Shown here: positions 1 to 5,174 of the stretch, one piece after another
How the letters are laid out: each line of letters starts with the position of its first letter
Numbering within the stretch: the stretch's first letter is position 1
Source of the DNA: Candidatus Peregrinibacteria bacterium
GTDB lineage: Bacteria > Patescibacteriota > Gracilibacteria > UBA1369 > PNNO01
Direction of reading: 5' to 3'
DNA: 9,387 nt
NCBI GenBank assembly: GCA_014728955.1
Contig: WJKT01000105.1
Coordinates: 1-9,387 of the forward strand
Program-made: the position numbers and the translations under genes
Notes under the pieces: model-generated
Seen by the model: only the letters and a program-made list of their open reading frames with translations
Told to the model about the DNA's origin: nothing
Databases searched by the model: none

Positions 1-626
1 ACCCATGGAGCTTGCCAGCTATCAAGATCTGCAAAAAACCGATTTCTATCTTCATCACACGGCAATGTCTGAAGATTTGCAGCCATTAAAACCATTTTTG
101 CCATTTCCGCTCGTGTCACGGGAGCATCGGGTCTGAAACTTCCATCACTATATCCCTTGATAATACCCCGTTGTGCAAGTTTTTCAATATATCTCTCATA
201 CGGATGTCCACCAATATCCCAAAATCCTTCATATTCATAATAATCATCTTCATCATACTTATTATCATTATCGTAATCATGATCAGCATCAGGATAGTCA
301 TCATAATCGGGTTCTGACGGGATTACTTCCGGACAACCAAACGGATAATTGAATTCACCGCCCGGACAATAACAAACGTGTCGTCCGCCGGCAACATCCC
401 ATTCCCCACCGGTATCAGCGCACATAAAACGAAAATCTTCCACACTTAGTCCAAAGGTTCCGCTGTTATCGACCGACGGAGTTGGATAGGGATCAACTTC
501 TTCAACTTCAACCATTCCATAACCGGGAATGTATTCATATGACGTTGATGCATAAACGGGCATCGACATGCTTGAAACAAGAAGCATGAGTGTACATAAA
601 CCGGTAATTATTTTTGTTATACGCAT
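1..626 (-). CDS. Exported SLH-domain surface protein, C-terminus cut by window edge
   Basis: Read on the minus strand from ATG at 626; 208 complete codons are visible and the 3' end lies outside the window. Residues 1-26 form a signal peptide (basic start MRITK, hydrophobic core, V-Y-A cleavage site). A small four-cysteine segment follows (C69, C85, C87, C98; Cys-Ala-Asp-Thr-Gly-Gly then Cys-Tyr-Cys-Pro), then an extremely Asp/Tyr-rich linker at about 107-133. The first SLH domain is at about 136-185 (WDIGGHPYERYIEKL, GYSDGSFRPDAPVTRAEMAK), and a second begins at about 198 (FADLDSWQAPWV). SLH domains are known to anchor proteins non-covalently to secondary cell-wall polymers, so a cell-surface location is inferred. 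It follows the other SLH gene in tandem with a 65-bp gap carrying its own promoter. There is no evident SD before the ATG. Function beyond anchoring is unknown. Confidence 0.85.
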   Translation of the reverse strand, partial: MRITKIITGLCTLMLLVSSMSMPVYASTSYEYIPGYGMVEVEEVDPYPTPSVDNSGTFGLSVEDFRFMCADTGGEWDVAGGRHVCYCPGGEFNYPFGCPEVIPSEPDYDDYPDADHDYDNDNKYDEDDYYEYEGFWDIGGHPYERYIEKLAQRGIIKGYSDGSFRPDAPVTRAEMAKMVLMAANLQTLPCDEDRNRFFADLDSWQAPW

Positions 627-666
627 AGTGTAATGATTATATAAAGTAACAAAACAAAAGGATATT

Positions 667-695
667 ATTAAAACAAATTAACGTATTTTTGTCAA
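667..695 (-). promoter_or_regulatory. Sigma-70-like promoter of the edge SLH gene
   Basis: On the minus strand, TTGACA (690-695) is followed by a 17-bp spacer and TTTAAT (667-672), one mismatch from TATAAT. The predicted start is near 660, giving a leader of about 34 nt. The -35 box overlaps the stop codon of the upstream SLH gene, so the two tandem genes can be transcribed separately. A second TATAAT-like box lies closer to the ATG but lacks a good -35. Confidence 0.6.
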
Positions 696-1609
696 GTCTG
701 TTGTTGTGTGTCCGCCATGTGTATCAAACGATGAATGTAACGCGCTGTATCACCTCTGGTAAGAGAATCTGCAGGATAGAAACGTTGTGATACATTCATA
801 TCAACAATGCCCAGTCCATATGCAACTTCAATCCATGGAATCATCCATCCGTGCACATCAACAAAAGAACTCTCCTGAATATCGCCCGGATAGACACCAA
901 ATGTTGCAAGCATAAGCTTAATACCTTCAGCACGATTCACCGGATTATCAGGAGCATAATAATAGGTAAAGCCGTCACCACCTTCATATCCCTCCACAAT
1001 TCCCAGTTCAAATCCGGTATTAACCCATGGGATATGCCAATCAACAAGATCGACAAAATATGCATCTTTCACATATGCATCTTCATGGGGTTCTATACCC
1101 GAAGCCATCATCGATAATTTAAGTAACTCGGCACGACTTATCGTTCTCTCGGGACGAAATGTCCCGTCAATATAGCCGTTTACCAAGCCCATACAGTATA
1201 AATCAGCAATATATGATTCAGCGGGATGGCCCTGAATATCAGTAAAAGGATGCTGTGCACATGCAACATCATCCTGCATATCGGTATCCGTATACGTTCC
1301 TCCCGGCATCGTATATTTGTATAATGGATTTTTTGGATCGGTATATTTATACGGATTTGTCGGCGTCGTATATCGATATGGATTATCCGGCTGTGTATAT
1401 TTATACGGATTTGTCGGTGTTGTATATGTATACGGATTATCCGGCGTGCTATATCGATATGGATTTGTCGGCATCGTATATTTATATGGATTTGTCGGTG
1501 TTGTATATGTATATGGAACACGAGCTACCGCTGTAGCTGAAACGGAAAAAGATGAAAGCGTTAAAATCATTGCAACAAGCGATGTAAAAAATTTTTGTAT
1601 AGTATTCAT
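692..1609 (-). CDS. Exported SLH protein with Tyr-rich nonapeptide repeats
   Basis: A complete 305-aa protein. Residues 1-29 are a signal peptide ending A-V-A. Residues 33-95 are seven tandem copies of Tyr-x-Tyr-Thr/Ser-x-Pro-x-Asn-Pro, followed by a degenerate eighth copy at 96-104. Three SLH domains come next, at about 121-170 (GYIDGTFRPERTISRAELLK), 184-238 (FVDLVDWHIPWV, NPVNRAEGIKLM) and 248-297 (FVDVHGWMIPWIEVAYGLGI, LTRGDTARYI). Three SLH copies is the usual number for an S-layer anchor, so the protein should sit on the cell surface with the Tyr/Pro/Thr/Asn repeat as an extended N-terminal stalk or interaction surface; the stalk role is inference. Repeat DNA is open in several frames, so the overlapping ORFs are shadows. 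No SD precedes the ATG. It stops with TGA, supporting the standard code. It lies in tandem with a second SLH gene. Confidence 0.88.
   Translation of the reverse strand: MNTIQKFFTSLVAMILTLSSFSVSATAVARVPYTYTTPTNPYKYTMPTNPYRYSTPDNPYTYTTPTNPYKYTQPDNPYRYTTPTNPYKYTDPKNPLYKYTMPGGTYTDTDMQDDVACAQHPFTDIQGHPAESYIADLYCMGLVNGYIDGTFRPERTISRAELLKLSMMASGIEPHEDAYVKDAYFVDLVDWHIPWVNTGFELGIVEGYEGGDGFTYYYAPDNPVNRAEGIKLMLATFGVYPGDIQESSFVDVHGWMIPWIEVAYGLGIVDMNVSQRFYPADSLTRGDTARYIHRLIHMADTQQQT
1325..1513 (-). repeat. 27-bp in-frame tandem repeat (7 copies) with 81-bp period
   Basis: Seven 27-bp units encode Y-x-Y-[TS]-x-P-x-N-P. The second residue cycles Thr-Lys-Arg, Thr-Lys-Arg, Lys, so units group in threes. Unit 1 (1487-1513) and unit 4 (1406-1432) differ at a single base, although adjacent units differ more. 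This suggests expansion by duplicating an 81-bp block. There are no spacers, so it is not a CRISPR array. Confidence 0.9.
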
Positions 1610-1638
1610 ACTTCTATTATTTTATAAAACAGAATGAT

Positions 1639-1667
1639 ATTTTGCACTATCTTTAGCCTTTTGTCAA
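1639..1667 (-). promoter_or_regulatory. Candidate promoter of the repeat-bearing SLH gene
   Basis: On the minus strand, TTGACA (1662-1667), a 17-bp spacer and CAAAAT (1639-1644) place the start about 23 nt before the ATG at 1609. The -35 is perfect but the -10 matches only four of six. The edge SLH gene promoter has the same CTTGACAAAA sequence around its -35. Confidence 0.45.
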
Positions 1668-1713
1668 GTGTTGTTGATATTGTATGCTTTTGCGACTATT
1701 CAGCGGAAAGCTG

Positions 1714-1741
1714 TTGACATACCCCTCGAAACCTTTATAAT
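1714..1741 (+). promoter_or_regulatory. Near-perfect sigma-70 promoter of the 75-aa gene
   Basis: TTGACA (1714-1719) and TATAAT (1736-1741) both match consensus fully, with a 16-bp spacer. This is the strongest promoter in the window. Transcription should begin near 1748, giving a leader of about 90 nt before the ATG at 1839. It diverges from the minus-strand SLH promoter about 50 bp away. Confidence 0.8.
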
Positions 1742-1776
1742 TAGTCGCCTGTTTAGTAGTCCCGTCAATATTAATT

Positions 1777-1819
1777 ATGATGTTGCAACGGCGCTACTTC
1801 AGCGGTCCGTTGACATCGT
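1777..1819 (+). promoter_or_regulatory. Long leader hairpin directly upstream of the SD
   Basis: The transcribed leader can fold into one long hairpin: GATGT (1779-1783) with ACATC (1813-1817), CAACGG (1786-1791) with CCGTTG (1807-1812), and CGCT (1792-1795) with AGCG (1801-1804), around the loop ACTTC. That is 15 pairs with two 2-nt bulges, extendable by A-U and U-G pairs at the base. It ends 3 nt before the SD and leaves the SD single-stranded. No U-run follows, so it is not a terminator. Transcript stabilisation, regulation or ligand/protein binding are possible; which is unknown. Confidence 0.6.
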
Positions 1820-1838
1820 CACAAGGAGGTTTACGTTT

Positions 1839-2066
1839 ATGAGTAAGAATAATGTGAAGTTAAGAATGAGTGATATCAGAAGAATCGAAGCAAAAAACAA
1901 TGTTTTTTTAGTTGAGCTTCGGCTCACTCACAAAAACCCTACTCAGCGATTCAATGTGTTTAACAGCACATCGCGTACCGAAGAATTCATCGGCTTTGTC
2001 GAAGCACAAGAATTGTTCTTTGGAGAAGACGAACTTGAAAAGGAAATACGAAAACTATTTGCGTAA
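1839..2066 (+). CDS. Small orphan protein, 75 aa, likely highly expressed
   Basis: I do not recognise this family. The protein is soluble and highly charged, with no signal peptide, membrane segment or cysteines. It has a basic N-terminal part (MSKNNVKLRMSDIRRIEAK), a probable beta-rich middle (VFLVELRLTH, QRFNVFN) and a likely amphipathic C-terminal helix (GEDELEKEIRKLFA). The reading frame stays open upstream to 1668, but the start at 1839 is chosen because a perfect AAGGAGGT SD (1823-1830) lies 8 nt before it and the promoter lies inside the upstream extension. It is flanked by a near-consensus promoter and a strong terminator, so it is probably monocistronic and strongly expressed. Its neighbours (SLH genes, rlmH) are on the other strand and give no functional clue. 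A small nucleic-acid- or ribosome-binding role is conceivable from the charge pattern but is not shown. Confidence 0.82.
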   Translation: MSKNNVKLRMSDIRRIEAKNNVFLVELRLTHKNPTQRFNVFNSTSRTEEFIGFVEAQELFFGEDELEKEIRKLFA

Positions 2067-2092
2067 TTCCATGACAATCAACAGACTATTTC

Positions 2093-2136
2093 GGAGGGCC
2101 GGACACCGCGTATGCGTGTCCCCCTCCCTTTTTTTT
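2093..2136 (+). terminator. Strong intrinsic terminator of the 75-aa gene
   Basis: GGAGGG (2093-2098) pairs with CCCTCC (2122-2127), GGACA (2101-2105) with TGTCC (2117-2121), and CGC (2107-2109) with GCG (2114-2116) around loop GTAT. Eight T residues follow (2129-2136). The U-tract runs into the stop codon of the convergent rlmH gene. The opposite strand has no U-tract, so it works one way only. Confidence 0.88.
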
Positions 2137-2554
2137 AATAATGATATTTTTTCCCTTCAATAATAGTGCAGGCACGATATATCTGTTCCAATAAAATCAT
2201 CCGTATCATTTGATGAGTAAACGTCATACGAGAAAAAGAAAGTAGCATATCGCTACACTGTATTACCGACTCGGGCAGCCCATGCGGCCCACCAATAATA
2301 AAGGTGATATGCTTTTTTCTTCCTATTTTTTTTAAATGATTGGCAAAAGCAGTGGAAGACAGCTGTTTCCCCTTGATTACAAGAGAGATAACATACGTAT
2401 CGCGATCAATTCTAGACATAATCTTTTCATCATCAGACACGGTATACACCGTAATTTTTGTATACGGACCAAGGCGTTTTTTATATTCATTTTCAGCCTC
2501 TTTCACATACACCTCTTTGGTTTTCCCGACCTGAATAATGTTAAGGTAGAGCAT
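2135..2554 (-). CDS. rlmH: 23S rRNA (pseudouridine1915-N3)-methyltransferase RlmH
   Basis: A SPOUT-family methyltransferase that methylates pseudouridine 1915 in helix 69 of 23S rRNA, using S-adenosylmethionine on the assembled ribosome. The 139-aa product shows the family pattern throughout: LNIIQVGKTKEVYVKEAENE at the start, GKQLSS at 62-67, the SAM-loop segment FIIGGPHGLPESV (85-97), and the knotted C-terminus LLSFSRMTFTHQMIRMILLE followed by QIYRACTIIEGKKYHY. It is shorter than the usual 155-159 aa; the gap is between DDEK (41-44) and IMSRI, where homologues carry a variable linker of about 20 residues, so the core is intact. Start ATG 2554 is chosen over an in-frame TTG six bases upstream. 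No clear SD. It is divergent from the m5U methyltransferase gene, 46 bp away. Confidence 0.93.
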   Translation of the reverse strand: MLYLNIIQVGKTKEVYVKEAENEYKKRLGPYTKITVYTVSDDEKIMSRIDRDTYVISLVIKGKQLSSTAFANHLKKIGRKKHITFIIGGPHGLPESVIQCSDMLLSFSRMTFTHQMIRMILLEQIYRACTIIEGKKYHY

Positions 2555-2600
2555 AATCAAGCTTTCATGTACTATAGGCGCATGTATTGTAACCGATCAT

Positions 2601-3977
2601 ATGCAGCTAAAGAAAGGTGAACTTATTACCGTCAATATAACCAAAATCGCTTTTGGAGGTGCCGGCATAGGACATTACAACGGCAAAGTGGTGTTTATTG
2701 AAAACACCGTTCCGGGTGATACTGTCAATGCCCACGTGACTAGGATAAAACCATCGTTTCTTGAAGCTAAAAAAGATACTCTCATCACCCCCTCACCACT
2801 AAGAATAACCCCTCGATGCACGCATTTTAATACGTGCGGAGGCTGTAGTTTTCAATATGTTGATTATACCGACCAATTGCGATTTAAAGAAGAACATGTT
2901 GCCGAAGCGTTAACGCATTTGGGTGCATTCACCAATCCGCCCATGCGTCCTATAACCGCATGTAATTCTCCCTGGTTTTATCGAAACAAAATGGAATTCA
3001 GTTTTAGCATGAATAAAGACGATACACTTCATGTAGGACTCCATCCAAAAGGGTTCCGTTATGATGTTTTTGATTTAAGGGAATGTTATTTACAACATGA
3101 AGATATTGGACCGCTGCTCACTTCACTTGTTACCTTTTTTCGAGAAAAAGGGATGCAGGCATATCATTTCACCGAAAACGCCGGCCTGCTGCGAACACTT
3201 ACCATTCGAGAAGGCATACATACCAATGAGCGCATGATCATACTGACAACATCACACAAGCCATTTAAGCATAAAGAAGATTTCGTTCATCATCTTCTCA
3301 ACAGTACGACTAACAAAAAACCGACATCAATTATTTTAAAACAACATATAGCGCGAAAAGGACACCGAACTCGTTTTATTACCGAAACCCTCTACGGGAA
3401 ACCTCATTTAACCGAGGAAATGAACGTAAACAAAACGCACAAACTTACCTTTAACATACTTCCCGATGCATTTTTTCAACCAAACACAAAACAAGCCGAA
3501 TTACTATATAAGCATGTCTTAACACTCAGCGAAATTGACAAAAACGATGTTGTTTATGATCTTTTTTGCGGTACCGGTACTATCGGACTTTTTTGTGCAC
3601 ATAAAGCGAAATATGTCTTTGGCTTTGATATCAACGCAAACGCTATTAAAAATGCACAAGAAAACGCAGACAACAACGGCATTACCAATGTCCGTTACGA
3701 AGCCGGGGACGCATTTAAGTTAATAAAACATCGTCAAGATAATCCACAAGTGGTTATTGTAGACCCGCCGCGTTCAGGCCTCGGAGAAAAATTATACAAC
3801 CATTTACTCACTATTCAAGCACAAAAAATCATATATGTTTCATGTAATCCGGCTACCTTGGCACGTGATCTTTCACACCTTTGCAAACACGGATATACCC
3901 TAAAAGTCGTACAACCGGTCGATATGTTTCCTCAAACCTATCATATTGAAACCGTTTGCCAGTTAATCAAACAGTAA
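2601..3977 (+). CDS. rlmD: 23S rRNA (uracil-C5)-methyltransferase, RlmD/RumA type
   Basis: A SAM-dependent enzyme forming 5-methyluridine in RNA, 458 aa. Residues 3-60 are a TRAM RNA-binding domain. Cysteines C73, C79, C82 and C162 (C-x5-C-x2-C plus a distal Cys) fit the [4Fe-4S] cluster of the RumA family. The Rossmann methyltransferase domain has DLFCGTGTIG (320-329), DPPRSGL (388-394), the nucleophilic Cys C415 in YVSCNP, and the general-base Glu E450 in HIETV. Q293 in FFQPN is the usual family glutamine. The TRAM domain and iron-sulphur cysteines argue for RlmC/RlmD over TrmA. Whether it modifies U1939, U747 or both (as RlmCD does in Firmicutes) cannot be told from sequence, so the symbol is provisional. 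No SD is visible. A bactofilin-like gene follows after 34 bp with no terminator between, suggesting co-transcription. Confidence 0.9.
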   Translation: MQLKKGELITVNITKIAFGGAGIGHYNGKVVFIENTVPGDTVNAHVTRIKPSFLEAKKDTLITPSPLRITPRCTHFNTCGGCSFQYVDYTDQLRFKEEHVAEALTHLGAFTNPPMRPITACNSPWFYRNKMEFSFSMNKDDTLHVGLHPKGFRYDVFDLRECYLQHEDIGPLLTSLVTFFREKGMQAYHFTENAGLLRTLTIREGIHTNERMIILTTSHKPFKHKEDFVHHLLNSTTNKKPTSIILKQHIARKGHRTRFITETLYGKPHLTEEMNVNKTHKLTFNILPDAFFQPNTKQAELLYKHVLTLSEIDKNDVVYDLFCGTGTIGLFCAHKAKYVFGFDINANAIKNAQENADNNGITNVRYEAGDAFKLIKHRQDNPQVVIVDPPRSGLGEKLYNHLLTIQAQKIIYVSCNPATLARDLSHLCKHGYTLKVVQPVDMFPQTYHIETVCQLIKQ

Positions 3978-4011
3978 CTATACTATTTCTGATCATTTAA
4001 CCTTATTTCAC

Positions 4012-5172
4012 ATGATCAAACGAACCATGATAACAGCGCTTATTGTTTGCGCTCTGTTTGTCGTATTTACCATCCCGACAACTTCAGCCGTTGTCTTCCT
4101 TGCCGAAGAGGAACTGTCATCAACCGAAGCAATTCTCGATGACGCCTATGCCGCCGGTGGCATTGTCACCATCGACAGTGAAATAGACGGCGACTTATTT
4201 GTGGCAGGAGGATCCCTCACCATAAACGGCATTGTTAAAGGCGACCTTGTTGTAGCCGGTGGACAAGTAACTATCAACGGAGAAGTAACGGACGATATAC
4301 GAGCCGGTGGAGGATCGATTTTTGTAAACAGCAATGTCGGCGACGATGTTATCGCGACCGGTGGACAAATCAATATCTCTTCAGACAGCCTTATTGGAGG
4401 CTCACTTATTATTGGAAGCGGTTTTACCAACATGCTCGGAACCGTTAACGAAGATATTCTTGGAGGTGGCGGTAAGATTGTTATTGGCGGCGAAGTCTAC
4501 GGCGATGTACAACTTGAAATCCAGGACACCATCACCTTGACCGAAGCGGCAAAAATCAATGGCAACCTTGTTTATTCGGGGTTACGAAAAGCCGAACTTA
4601 ATGAAGATCAGGTGGAAGGGTTTATCGAATATAATGAAATTATTGTTGAAGATAAAGATATAGGTAAAAACATTGAAGATTTCTTTTCAAAATTACATAT
4701 TTTCTTTCAAATTTTCCAATACCTTTCACTGCTCGTTATCGCTTTTGCGCTTGTTATGATCGCCCCATCAGCTTTGACGGAAACAGCGGATATTGCACAA
4801 CTGCATCCATGGAGAAACCTTGGCCTGGGCATTGTTATAGCACTGTGCAGTATTGCAGCATTCGTTGTGCTAAGCATAACCGTTATTGCCCTGCCATTTG
4901 CAGGAATTATTTTAGCACTATTTCTCATTACCATGTGTCTTGCAAAGGTATATGCCGGGGTATTTATCGGACGACTCCTGATTAATCCGAAAAACATGAC
5001 AAAAGCAAAATTATTCGGCATAGCCGCATTAGGAGTATTTATTATTGAAGTGGTCGGTCTGGTTCCATTTATAGGAGGGCTTGTTGCCTTGCTCACCGTC
5101 TTTCTCGGATTCGGTGCTCTATGGACACATATTAAGCAACTCTATGATTCACTTAATCTGAATAAACTTTAA
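4012..5172 (+). CDS. Exported bactofilin-like beta-repeat protein with membrane C-terminus
   Basis: A 386-aa protein in three parts. Residues 1-26 are a signal peptide (MIKRT, hydrophobic core, T-S-A site). Residues about 47-190 are a beta-solenoid with a 17-residue period: repeats start at about 60, 77, 94, 111, 129 and 147, with motifs such as GDLFVAGGSLTING and GDLVVAGGQVTING. This resembles polymer-forming (bactofilin) repeats. After an acidic linker (about 195-225), residues 232-373 contain four or five hydrophobic segments (about 235-254, 270-292, 295-317, 334-372). Bactofilins are normally cytosolic, but this layout would put the solenoid outside the membrane, tethered by its C-terminal helices. 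Domain architecture of this kind is often labelled polymer-forming cytoskeletal protein; an envelope-scaffold role is inference. No SD. It probably shares a transcript with the upstream methyltransferase and ends at the embedded terminator near 5205. Confidence 0.8.
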   Translation: MIKRTMITALIVCALFVVFTIPTTSAVVFLAEEELSSTEAILDDAYAAGGIVTIDSEIDGDLFVAGGSLTINGIVKGDLVVAGGQVTINGEVTDDIRAGGGSIFVNSNVGDDVIATGGQINISSDSLIGGSLIIGSGFTNMLGTVNEDILGGGGKIVIGGEVYGDVQLEIQDTITLTEAAKINGNLVYSGLRKAELNEDQVEGFIEYNEIIVEDKDIGKNIEDFFSKLHIFFQIFQYLSLLVIAFALVMIAPSALTETADIAQLHPWRNLGLGIVIALCSIAAFVVLSITVIALPFAGIILALFLITMCLAKVYAGVFIGRLLINPKNMTKAKLFGIAALGVFIIEVVGLVPFIGGLVALLTVFLGFGALWTHIKQLYDSLNLNKL

Positions 5173-5174
5173 TA

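Noticed and set aside
116..304. Met/Ile-rich 62-aa minus-strand frame
   Set aside because: It is a shadow of the Asp/Tyr-rich linker of the SLH gene in another frame; composition is an artefact of GAT/TAT-rich codons.
1325..1513. Possible CRISPR array
   Set aside because: Repeats are directly adjacent, with no unique spacers, and are translated in frame as part of a surface protein.
1180..1637. Several long open frames on both strands over the Tyr-rich repeat
   Set aside because: The 27-bp repeat lacks stops in several frames, so all copies stay open. Only the minus-strand 692-1609 frame has a signal peptide and SLH domains.
1779..1817. Leader hairpin as an intrinsic terminator or attenuator
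   Set aside because: It is followed by GTCACAAGGAGG rather than a U-run, so it cannot terminate in the intrinsic way.
1668..1838. N-terminal extension of the 75-aa gene from 1668
   Set aside because: The promoter and leader hairpin lie inside this stretch, and the perfect SD is placed for ATG 1839.
1810..1838. Second promoter using TTGACA at 1810
   Set aside because: No -10-like sequence lies 16-18 bp downstream, and the element is within the leader hairpin.
4146..5096. Minus-strand frames of 95 and 129 aa opposite the bactofilin-like gene
   Set aside because: They lie wholly inside a well-supported gene, have no recognisable motif, and their Pro/Thr/Ser bias mirrors the opposite-strand Gly/Val/Ile repeats.
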